A stretch of 64,000 bases of DNA from Xanthoparmelia taractica (taxonomy: Eukaryota > Ascomycota > Lecanoromycetes > Lecanorales > Parmeliaceae): contig JANQBS010000050.1 in assembly GCA_033085395.1 (NCBI GenBank), positions 1-64,000 on the forward strand, read 5' to 3'. The notes beneath the pieces are model-generated. The model was not told the origin of the DNA. It saw only the letters and a program-made list of their open reading frames with translations, and ran no database searches. Below, piece by piece: positions 1-11,100 of the stretch. The number at the start of each line of letters is the position of its first letter. Positions within the stretch are counted from its first letter, which is position 1. The translations under genes and the position numbers were made by a program.

Positions 1-107
1 TATATTTATTAAAAACCCAATGGGAGTATGGGATATCTCATATCTTTCGATATGGTATTCGAAAAACTAGTCCCATACCATCAAATATATCACACCTTTC
101 CGACCCG
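1..107. mobile_element. Right-end copy of the TA-flanked MITE, cut by window edge
   Basis: Positions 1-107 match 5953-6058 with only a few mostly C-to-T type differences, and end in CGACCCG followed by TA exactly as the full copy does. The left part lies outside the window. The two copies sit almost 6 kb apart in the same orientation. Confidence 0.75.
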
Positions 108-2819
108 TAATCGCGATAAATTAACTAAATGTTCGTATCTTTAGAAAAAACTTCTTAGATTTTAATCTTAATAATCTTTAATTTAAAAAATCTAAGAGTA
201 TAAAAATTATATTAAGTAATAATTTATACGAATTAAAATTTATAGAAATATTTAATAATTCGAAATAAAAAGTTATAAACATTTAAAAAGTACGAGATTT
301 ATCGATTTTTACTTAAAGTTTTTTTACGATTAAATACTTTTAATATAGTACTATATATAGTAATTAAAAATATATTAAATATACTAGTATATATATCGAT
401 CGAGATAATATAAGTTCGGGATCTAAGATAAAATCGAGAAGATTAGATTCTATATTATTTAAAGAATATAAGATTTTTTATAGATTTCATACGAACTAAA
501 TAATAAACTAAGTCTATTTAAACTAGCGTATTTCTATTCGAAATAGTCTATTACTAAAATAAACTTAGTTAATTTTAAGATAATATCTAAAAGTTATATT
601 TTATATCGTATTATAAGATAATAGAGAAGTTAATATTCTATATTATTTTATATCTTTTCAACTACTAACTATATATAGTAATTGAAAAGATATAATATAT
701 TTCACGATATATTTTATATAAAAAGATATAGTATCGAAAAATAATATAAAAATTAAAAAAAAATATATTATTAATTATAAAATTAATTAATTATTTATAT
801 AGATATATACTTAAGCTATAAAGAGTAATTACGAACTATATCTAGATAGTTATAATAAGAGAAATCTTTAATAATATTATCGCTATAGAGTAAAAACTCT
901 TATTATTCTTCGCGGTAAAAACACTAGATATATATACTTTAGTATTACTCTAGGAGCTTCGAGATTAAATAGCTATTACGCGTATTAAAAGAGTTTTTAT
1001 AATAAGAATATAAAGACGAGATTTATAAATTATAATAAACTCTATTTCTTATAGAGTTACTCGCTTATTAGCGAGTATTATTCTAAGAGATCTATTTATA
1101 TTAGTTATTTAATAGCAATCTTAGCTCTCTTAAAGATAATAAGTATCTTATATAGATTATTTATTCTCATGACTTTAATTAGCTTCTACTATTAATTTAA
1201 AAGTATTAAATAAAATATAAAGATATACTTAATATTTTATTATCTTTAATTATATAAATAACTAGCTATTTAGATATCTAAAACTCTACGTGAATATAGA
1301 AATTACTCTAGCTTAATCTTCTTTATTCGTAGTTATATAAGAGCTAAGCTTTCGATCTTAGCGAGATTTACATAGAGAGTTAATTTATCGAATTATAGAT
1401 TATCTTCCTAGATTGAGATTCTTAATGCTTTTAAAAGAATCGTCTAATAGCGAGACTATATCTTATTTTAAGTTATATCTCTTTAGACTTCGATAGTCTT
1501 TCTTAGCTTTCGCGTATATCGCTTTTAATCAAACTTTAAGATATTATCTTAATTATTAAATCTTAAAGATCTTAATATCTATTCTTTCTTCTTCTTAATC
1601 GAGATTTTAAGAATTATTTATTTTCGATCTCTTCTTAAATATAGTCTTTAATAAATACACGCGTAATCTTTTCTTATTATCGAATAGATTTCGCGAAGAA
1701 CTTAGTTTCGAGAAATTACTTAATTTAGAGTAACTTATAGCGAGAGAATATTCGTCTCTATCTCGAGTACTTTAATACTAATAGCTCGATAATTATTAAT
1801 AATCTATTGAAGATAGATATTCTAGATTACTTCTAATTATTTTATATAGTTCTAGCGTAATTCTTATAATCTCTAAGATATATATTACGAGACTACTACG
1901 TACTTAATTACTAATTATACTACTATATTATATACTTAACGTATTTTATTTAACGTAGCTCTCTACGTAAAGCTCGTAGTAGCTTTAATCTATTAAAAGA
2001 ATTTAATATATATATTTCTTATTTAAATCTCTTAACTTCTTTTAAGTTATATAAATTAGATTTTAAGTTATTAGATTATATAGAGATCTATAATATATTA
2101 TTTAAAATATACGCGAATAATCGAATCTTAGTTTAGAATTTAGAATAAATTTATTAAATTTACTAATTATATATAAGAATCTTAATAGCGTATATTACGA
2201 GTTTTAATTAAGAAATAGAACTAAATAAATAATTATCTTAATATTCTTATAAGCTATATTTAAGACTAAGTATATAAAACGAATATAAAGAGAAAGAAAA
2301 ATAAAATTAAAGTATAACAAATAAGATACGCTTAATATCTCTTAGCGTTATATTAATCGATTTTAATACTCGTATCTATCTAAACTATATAGAATAATTA
2401 CGATCCACTATGTAGACGTTGTTTAGTAGGGTAATCTTAAGAAATATCGCGTCGCTCTAGAATAAAAACTCTCACTTTTTCTATATTCTACTCTATCTAA
2501 TTATATATCTTATAACTATATTCGTATTTCTTATAATAATCGAGTGTCTTTAAATATTATTTATATATTACGTCTTTAACTCTATCTTTTATACTATTTT
2601 CAATTGAGTCTTTTTATTTCTATTACTCTATAGCTTTACTAGACTATCGATAAAAATAAAGTCGATAAAGTAGTTAGTAATAAGCTATGATATACGCGTT
2701 AAAGTTATCTATTTCTTCTCTCTCTTTCGTTTTAATATATAGCTAATCGTTTATTAGAGAGTATTATATTAAATAATCTATTTATATTAGCTATTTCGCG
2801 ACTACTTTAGTCTTCTTTA

Positions 2820-2975
2820 TTAAGAAATAATATTAATATAATTTAATAATAAGTGTGGTGAATAAATTGTTGATTAATCTACGTGTGTGTACGCTAGCTA
2901 AGTACGGAGAAGCGAGCGCCAAGGCTAGTCATAACCAGTTATACGCCCATATGATCATATATTTCATAATAAATA
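2820..2975 (+). repeat. LTR-like repeat, copy A
   Basis: Shares a stretch of about 150 bp with 4731-4890 (same strand) and 4515-4640 (opposite strand). The core starts TGTGGTG and contains GCTAAGTACGGAGAAGCG. Compared with the best-preserved copy, many differences are C to T or G to A, as RIP would give. A solo LTR is possible because the core begins with TG, but no matching CA end, primer-binding site or polymerase frame is visible, so the class stays open. Confidence 0.6.
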
Positions 2976-4514
2976 TCATCTTTTTTGAAAGAAAGTTAGC
3001 GTTCTCGCTATTATTTCGCTAGCTAGCTAATTAATTATTAATCTAAGAGTTAAATAATTTCAATTTATTTAAATATAAATTATTCGATCTTTAACTAAGA
3101 TTTTAATAATAGTAAGTGTAACCCTAATAAATACATCTATAATCTATATTAGCACTAGCTTAATTAATCTCTACTTTAATATCTCGTTGATTATTATAAG
3201 TATTATCTTAGCGACGAGATATATAATTCTTAAAATAAGACTCGTAGCCCAGAGTCGCTATATACGCGTCTAATAATGCGTTATAAATATAATTCTTCTC
3301 TTCTTTATTATCTACTATCTAGTACGCGCACGACTGCGACGAAGATTCTAATAGAGATGCTAATAGAAATTCGAATATAATTTAACGCTAATTATAATAA
3401 GACGATTTATTAAGAGATCGATACGATTACGACTATTGCGAGAATAATCTTAATAGCTAATATAACTATTGCGGCGATCTCGATAGACGAGACTTGATAT
3501 TATACGTAGCGTAGATCTGAAATTAGCCCTGCTAACGTAGCTACACTTGCTAAATAAAGCTATTTAGATTCGTTAATTGATTTAGTATTTACTAAAGACT
3601 TAATTCGAAATAATAATAAGTTGTTATAAGTTCATCTTATTAAGTCTATTTAAGATCTTTAACTAGTCGCATCACGTTCTAAATATAAGTTGTAATATTC
3701 TTCTAATTAACTATATTCTTTTTAATATAGCGACTTAATTCTAATTAATTAATAAGATTTAAATAATTAGAATTCAATCGTCGAATAATTGCTTGATACT
3801 ATAAATCGATAAATACGCTCGCATTAAGTGCTTACTTAGCGTTATTTACTAGCTCGTAATAATATTAAATTAAATACGATATTCTTAAGTAAAGTCACGA
3901 GGTTGATTTAAATTAATTTCGAAGTCTTTAATTTAACGATACTAGTTAGTCGATTAGTGAAGATATATATATCGCCCGTTTTATTTAATAATCTAATTTC
4001 TTCTAATGTTTATCTCTTATCTTCGACTAGCTAAGCTAGTTATATTATAATTAATTAAGCAATTAACTAAGTGCTCTAATTCGAATAAGATAAACTTAAT
4101 AGCTATTACGAGAGAGATAAAGTAGATAAGAATAATCTAGATCGTATACACATCTCATTTCTAAGACTATTTAACTTATTCGTTATTAAATTCGTGAACT
4201 TAATATATATCTCGTTTATTATTGCTATTAGTATTTCCATAGTCACAAATAACAATATTATAGAAGAATTTAATTACTCGAGCTAATTAGATAATTGCTA
4301 TTACTACTACTTATTCGCTTGATCTCTCGTGTTGAAAGCTATCTTATTAAGAAATTAAATAATCTAGCAAAAGAATCGATCTAAACTAATCTAATATAAG
4401 ATTAATATTAAATAAACTCGATGACTGCGAGTGTATAAGAGGTTCGGCTTGGGAATCTAAGCTATTAGATATTGACTTAGACCTTGTAATAAATAGCTAA
4501 TGCAGATGTCATGG

Positions 4515-4640
4515 AATATTTGATCATATGGACGTAGGGCTGGTCATGACTAGCCTTGGCGCTCGCTTCTCCGTACTTAGCTGGCGCACACACACGCAGA
4601 TCAATCAAGAATTCATCCACCACACTCATTATTGAACCAC
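4515..4640 (-). repeat. LTR-like repeat, copy C (inverted, least mutated)
   Basis: Reverse complement of copies A and B. This copy keeps CA and TG where the others have TA, so it is either younger or escaped RIP. It lies about 110 bp upstream of copy B in the opposite orientation, so the two could form a long hairpin. Confidence 0.6.
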
Positions 4641-4730
4641 ACCAATACTGTTCCTTGACAGCAGACGTGCGTACGTCTATTACATTATATAATCATCTAA
4701 AATAAGATCTTAAGGCGTTATTATCATTTA

Positions 4731-4890
4731 TTAAGAAGTAATATTAATATAATTCAATAATAAGTGTGGTGAATAAATTTTTAATTGATCTACGTGTGTG
4801 TGCATCAGCTAAGTACGGAGAAGCGAGCGCCAAGGCTAGTCATAACCAGCCATACGCCCATATGATTATATGTTTCATAACATTCTTCTT
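4731..4890 (+). repeat. LTR-like repeat, copy B
   Basis: Same orientation as copy A, about 1.9 kb further on; the shared TGTGGTG core begins at 4765. The 67-residue open frame over this copy is an accident of the repeat and is not treated as a gene. Confidence 0.6.
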
Positions 4891-4992
4891 AATAAATAGT
4901 ATTTATTATATATCTTATATTTTAGCGTTATCTATTAGAATCTATCGTCTATTTATTAACTCGAAATAGAATAGTAAGATATATCTAACGTT

Positions 4993-5012
4993 TTATATAT
5001 ATATATATATAT
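4993..5012. repeat. (TA)n microsatellite
   Basis: Uninterrupted TA dinucleotides, about ten units, within the AT-rich block. Confidence 0.8.
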
Positions 5013-5786
5013 AGTTTACTAAGTAGAAGTCTAATACTTTATTTATATAAAGAAAATAAATTAGATTAATTTTCTCTATCTTTATCTAAGTAAGAATAAA
5101 GCTCTTAGTTTTTACTAGTTCTTTATAAAGTATTCTTCTATTAATTCGTAGATTATCTCGTTAAATTATACTTCTCGTTTATCTAGAGATATTCGTTTAA
5201 AAGTTATTTTATAGCGTACTCTATTCTTTATTCTTCTACTTTTTTATTACTCTATAAGTCTTTTTTATATTTTAATTTTAATCTAATTTAGTTAGCTTAG
5301 TTTAATTATCTATACGTATTATATATAGAGTCTATAACTTCTTTTCTTTCGCGAGAATCTTTCTCGTTTCTCTCTTTTTTCTTTATCTTCTCTTTCTCTT
5401 ATAAATCTTTATTCTAATATAAATATTTTCTACTTTTAATATTAAGTACTTTCTTCTCGTCGTCTAGTCTCGAAGAATTACTTCGTTTAATATAATTCGA
5501 ATCGGGGTAATTCCCGACTCGGACTTTAGAACCCTAATGTTAATTATCTTAAACGCCTTCAAGACCTTACGAAGACATTCGTTTTGTATCACTTCTAGCT
5601 ACTTCATATACTTCTCGTGCGCTCCCTGAAGTCTCTTGAGAGTGTGTTACTAGCATTATATTAATAATTAAACTATTGAATAATTTAAACGTTAAGAATT
5701 TAATATAAAAATTAATTTAATAGATTAAAATATATAATAAATCTTATTAAAAGTTATTAAGAAAATATAAACGTATAGTGAAATTA

Positions 5787-6058
5787 CGGGTCGAAAAGGT
5801 GTGGTATCTATTGAACATAGTCGCTTTCAACTTTTTTTCAACTTTTTTTAAAAAATTATATCTTTTTAATCTATTTATAGAATTTTATAATTATATAAGC
5901 GTTCGCTTAAGCTTTTTACGTATTTTTAGAATATAAAAAAATATTACGTAATATATTTATTAAAAACTCAATGGGAGTATGGGATATCTTATACCTTTCG
6001 GTATGGTATTCGAAAAACTGGTCCCATATCATCAAATATACCACAACTTTCCGACCCG
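5787..6058. mobile_element. 272-bp MITE-like element with TA target duplication
   Basis: The left end reads CGGGTCGAAAAGGTGTGGTAT and the right end, reverse-complemented, reads CGGGTCGGAAAGTTGTGGTAT, so the termini are inverted repeats of about 21 bp. Both ends abut a TA dinucleotide (5785-5786 and 6059-6060), the target preference of Tc1/mariner elements. No coding capacity is present. A second copy of the right half lies at 1-107. Non-autonomous mariner-like element is an inference from TIR plus TA. Confidence 0.75.
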
Positions 6059-6296
6059 TAAGTGAAATTAACTACTTGATTAAATAGATAGGCTACGAAT
6101 GCTCTAAAAACTCTTCTCCGGAGTAATATTAATTCACATCGGGATTGAATACGAAGAGTAGAGGTTAAATCCATAATAAAAGTCGAGTAACTTTAGAATA
6201 AACTTAAGTATTGAGTAATAAATATATAAAGTTAGATAATTAAGATAAAAATAATTTTAATAGAAATTATTAATCGATAAAATAGCTAAATATTAA

Positions 6297-6385
6297 ATAA
6301 TAAATATATAGAGTTTAATAAATATATAGAGTTTAATAAATATATAGAGTTTAATAAATATATTAAGTTTAATAAGTAATATAAA
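6297..6385. repeat. 18-bp tandem repeat, about 4 units
   Basis: The unit AGAGTTTAATAAATATAT is repeated head to tail about four times with a variant last unit, inside the RIP-degraded block. Confidence 0.8.
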
Positions 6386-7439
6386 AATAAGAATTAAGTA
6401 ATAAGTATAAAAATAACTAAATAAAAATAAAAATAATACTCTCTCTCTAGAGTTCAAATACGATACGTAATAGAATAAGATAAAATAGAGTTTAACCCTT
6501 CGATACTCTACTCGACGTCGAATTAAGGGAACTTTAGAGACTCGAAACGAGTTAGAGTTTCTTTAAGATAGAGTAGGGGAATATCGAAAATATTAACTAC
6601 TCTTATAGCTCTATAAAAAAAACTCTATTACGGGATATCTAGTTCTATATTAGCTCTATAATTAGCTCTATATATTTATTATATTAATTCTAATTATTAT
6701 TCTAATTATTATTTTAGTTATCGTAAACTAATATTAAGTTTATTACGTATCGATCTTAGTTTAAAATAACGTAATCGATAGAGATCGACTTTTAGCTTCG
6801 GGGTAATTAAGAGCTTCTCGATCTAAAAAGTCTCTCGAGATTCTCTAAAATCTTACTTTAAATTCTAACTTAATTAAGAATCTTAAAAAGTATCTTATCT
6901 TATTACGTAGCGTAGTAATTACTAGTTACTATTATATAAGAGCTAAAGAATAGAATTTAATAAAATAATATATATCTTATAATCTTAAAGTAAAGATAAG
7001 ACGCTTTCGTCTATTTTTAAATACTTAATATAAATTTAATTTAGAATTTATTCTATCGAGAATTCTATTAAATAAATATTATCTAGATTTATCAGAATAT
7101 TATATTATAGAATTAATATAATTATTCTTCGCGTTTATATAAATATTAATTCTTATTATATTAATCGCTTTATCTTATAAAAAGATAATTTTAAACTTAG
7201 TTATATTAAATTATTTTAATCTTTAATTTAAATACGATTTATTAAATTATTTTGTAGAGATAAAGAGTTTAACTACTTTTGAAAGTTTGGGTATTTTTTA
7301 CTTTATATCACTGCCGTTGGAAGTACGTTGTAAGATCTATCGTTTCCTCATTATCGAGCCCTATCCCCTAGAGCTAACCGTCCGCCATTCTGATCTCAAT
7401 TGGTCTGTCCGATTATATGTTGGAGGAAAGGATTAGCGG

Positions 7440-8087
7440 ATGCTTGGGGCTTGCAAAGAGTTCTGCACTAAGATGAAAGACGTCCTGTACTCGGAAAATA
7501 GCTTCTTCTTCTCCATCACCTCAGATGAGCTTGAAGAAGGAAGCGAATTCTGCCAGATAGATATCAGGCGAATCGAGAGATGTCGTCTCTTTATTGATGA
7601 TCTGGAAACGGATTGGAGCAAGGAAGACGGCCACGACCCCAAGTTCATCCAGGAGTGTTCCGATCTCAACCGTTTTGTGGAAACGCTTGTCTTCAAAGGC
7701 GGCCAGATGGAATATCTCTTAGTCGAGTGCAAGTCTCAGCACGTTTATGGGCTGGCAGAGAACCTTAGGTCATTGGGTGCGCTGAGAGGGATCCGCTTGG
7801 CTCATTTGCGCTCATGTCAAGCTGAGATACATCACTATTTCCGGTTCTTGGAGGATCTCATGATGAATGATCGGCCAGTGCCTTTCAAAACCTCAGCTGA
7901 AATCGGAGATACAATGAATTTCGTCGACGATCTTTTGAGACACCCTGAAGTGACGGCCTTGGGATGTCCCGACATGACCGGCAATATATTGGTCAAGTCC
8001 GAAGAGCAGATGGAAGCTACAGCAAAAGAGCTATACTCAATCCTAGGCATGGAGGGCGACTTCATCCCCCAAGGCAAGTTGGGATGA
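7440..8087 (+). CDS. Hypothetical protein, possibly 3' part of an F-box family gene
   Basis: An uninterrupted frame of 215 codons starting 150 bp after the AT-rich block ends. The product has no membrane segment or signal peptide. Its layout (a FFFSITSDE-like strand, an RCRLFIDDLE segment, then LRSLGALRGIRL) resembles the C-terminal part of fungal F-box-type proteins that normally begin with an LPxELRxxIY motif. No such N-terminus is found, and the upstream sequence is RIP-degraded, so the gene may have lost its 5' end to the neighbouring transposon block. The family link is a weak impression; the frame itself is convincing from length and codon quality. Confidence 0.5.
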   Translation: MLGACKEFCTKMKDVLYSENSFFFSITSDELEEGSEFCQIDIRRIERCRLFIDDLETDWSKEDGHDPKFIQECSDLNRFVETLVFKGGQMEYLLVECKSQHVYGLAENLRSLGALRGIRLAHLRSCQAEIHHYFRFLEDLMMNDRPVPFKTSAEIGDTMNFVDDLLRHPEVTALGCPDMTGNILVKSEEQMEATAKELYSILGMEGDFIPQGKLG

Positions 8088-8101
8088 TGCGTTTGGTTCA
8101 A

Positions 8102-11100
8102 AGGCGTCAGGCTTCGGTCTTTGAATCCAAGGGTTTGGAGCTATAGAAGTCATCATTATTGACTACCTTGCTATGGTCGTCACTCGATTCATTTCTCGAG
8201 TAACAAAGGGATCAACTTATTAGCAGTCACGCCTCTCCCCAAATTTCGGTGTTGGGGTGTGAGGTGGCTTTGAACAGGTTTGTATCCGACTTAGGTATTA
8301 ATGAAATGGCTGAAGCGGTTCCGACTGCGTCTTTAGCTTCATGATGCAGATGCTATAGAGTGGGGTGCACAAATGGCCATCAAAAAACGGATGTAGTGCA
8401 TGGTGTGCGGTTTTTATATCCCTCTAATCGTGTTTCAGGACTCTGAGATTGGTTTCGAAACGGCCCGGCTCTTGGCATAGATAGAAATGTATATGCAATC
8501 GGTTAGACTGTCGTTGGTAGTCATGGGCCGCTCACAAATAGTGTCGCGTGCGATGGATGGAAAAGGACCTATAGCACTGAAGTAGCATTCTGGCAGTCCT
8601 TGCACTTGTCCCTTGTAGCGAGCATGTCCCTTGCGAGGCACCGAGTCTCAGCATTTTGGGTTTTGTCTTCATACGGAGCAACAGCGCCCTTGAAAGCGGC
8701 GAGTGTAGTTCAGTCTCGACGCGAAATGTCCTTATGGCCTCTCTCGCAAAAGAGCCCGCCCGCTAGGACCTGGTGAAAGGAAAGTGGCGGGGAAGATGGG
8801 GAGTCTGCTGCCATAGTATCCTCTAGAAAACAGTTTGAGAAGTTTTCTTTATGAAGCCTGGTCTTACAACAAGACTATTGACGACCGAGCGAAGGAAGAT
8901 CTCATCGCAAATTCGAGGACTGACATCATTTTGTCGAATTCCTGGGGGGCTTGCGGCGTTTGGGGTAAAAAGGTGATGCGATAGGTCCCAAGTTTGGCCG
9001 GTATTATTGAACTTCTCGGCGACTTCCCTTAGAGTGGAACTGCCCAGGGAGATGGTGATGCTCAGACGTCGAATGATGTTCCGTAATCGTGTCCACTGAG
9101 ATCGGAACGCGTAAGTTTTTACTTCGGGGTTCTATGACGCAGGAAAAAAGAAGTACGGACCGGAATTGTATGTTGAGGTCTTCGAGAGCCACGCCTTGCG
9201 CCGAGCACGCTATCGCGGAATGAGCTTGGAGCTACCAGTTGCTCTACTCGACAGCCGATGTAGGTATAGATCGTGCATTTATGCACTCCGTCATCTTGTA
9301 GCAGGCTACCTCCTAGGGGACTCTGTACACCGAAGCCTTCCAAGGCCAAACGCAGTGGTGTCGAAACATCATCGTGCAAGGCTCCAGGCACCTAGGCCGA
9401 ACGGCCCACGACCCATCAATGATTCCCAAATCCTGATGGACGGATCCTATCATAAGCCCGATGTCAGCTGAATGAAGAGTTTTCTCAGGTTCACTAACTT
9501 GTAGACCCACTTCGCTCTAAGGTACTGATGTGTAGAATTCTCAAGCCCGCTCGATGAGCTGACGGGGCTTCCTCTCAAACGGTCAGGTATGTAATCGATT
9601 GACTGGGGAGAGCACGACCTCTCCAGTAGTGCACGACTGCTGATCGAGAGCCCATCATCCCAAGACGACGTGTAGTCGCTCCTCCTCTTTGAGTCCTAGC
9701 CGATGAATTGCAGGCAAAGTGAGGTGTGACAAGGAAAGACGCGTAGTGTCCAGCTCTTCTCATAGGGAAGGCGCTGTAGGACGTGTTGCAGATGTCGCCT
9801 CTTCAGCCCATGGAAAACATAGTAAAGTTGCTTTTTGGCGACGTGTAAGAACTTCATTAAAGCTTAGCGTGCATCCCTGCGATAGCCACAGTCAAATCAT
9901 TTAGCACCCACAAGAGAAGGCTAAGGTAGCATACGGGCAGCCTTGGGTTCCGGTTGGGTAGCAAGCTGACCGAATCTATGGCAACGGAACGTCTTCTTAA
10001 TGAGCACCCGGCCAATGAGCTCATTGTTTTCGTCGGGGAGACGAGAGGGTTGTGTTACATCGCGCCTGGCATGACAGGAGATAAGCCATCTGTGACTCAG
10101 GGGTCAATCCCAAAGTTCGCCCAGGCGGTCTTGGTCCCTATGAATCCCCTGTTTTTGCCTAATCGTCGTAAAAAACTCGCCGGAATTGGGATTACATATT
10201 GCCATAAGTTTAATTTACAGAAAAGATCAGGCGGAGGCTCATGCGCCTCGAGGGGGGAAATAACCCACCAACCAATGACGACGTACTTTCCACCTCCACT
10301 GCAAGAAACTCGCGTTTCAGAAGACTGCCACAATGACAAAGTGTTGGGTCAGACGAAATTTTTCTTTTTTTTCTTCCGTGACTTCGCATTCTTGAACTTT
10401 TTCTGGCTATTCTGAGGTTGCAAGAGATAGCCGGAAATGAGAGTGGGTTGGCATAGTTACATCGCGGATGAGCTGAAGGTCTGAAACAGCTCTATCAAGA
10501 GTGATCGCTGGCTACCCTGTCAGATTGATATGCCGACGGCCGGAGAAAAGGGTCAATGTGACAACAGTCAGATAATGTTCCCGACATAAGGCTATCGACA
10601 GGCACAGTGACGCCGCCTTGACGTTATGGCCCAAGACCTTCACAAATAACGAATATGACCATATAGAGACAGAGACGTACTTCGGATCGACAAATATTAC
10701 TACCATATCATGTTATTCATTACGACTAATCCAGGGTAAAAGCGGTTAGTTGCAGCCATATTTTCTTAGTGATTGCTTAGGTAGTCGTAGAGCAGTACGC
10801 CCTAGAGAGCCATATGGGGTGATTCCTTAATAGACGAAATAGACGACATCAAGGTGTAATTCTACAAAGGTCTGCCTATGAGGACTTGTTATGGGCATGT
10901 GATGATGTCCTTTATGGACTGACGGCTCCAACGGCAGTGTCTTCCTCGTTATACAAAGACAGTATACGTAACATGACATAGGAGGCATATTCATCTAATC
11001 AATGTCATATTTTTTCTGGTCTTGCCATTCAATACCGTCTTTTAAACCCCTCGAAGACTGACAAGCGTCGTTCTTGATAGAAGCGTAGTTGAAACCAAAG

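Larger units (their letters stand above)
1..7290. repeat. RIP-degraded AT-rich transposon graveyard
   Basis: Roughly 7.3 kb of very AT-rich sequence in which CA and TG dinucleotides are almost absent over hundreds of bases while CG is still present and TA is abundant. That is the footprint of repeat-induced point mutation, which converts CpA to TpA in duplicated DNA. No reading frame of useful length survives. A few patches (about 2850-2960, 4500-4660, 4765-4880, 5500-5650) keep CA/TG and show the underlying repeats. The block ends sharply near 7290, where base composition returns to about 50% GC. The original elements are too mutated to classify, apart from the repeats listed separately. Confidence 0.9.

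Noticed and set aside
4766..4969. 67-codon frame over LTR-like copy B
   Set aside because: It lies wholly in repeat sequence with RIP mutations; equivalent frames are absent in copies A and C.
9954..10415. 153-codon plus-strand frame
   Set aside because: No motif, ends in a poly-T encoded phenylalanine run, and is overlapped by an equally plausible frame on the other strand.
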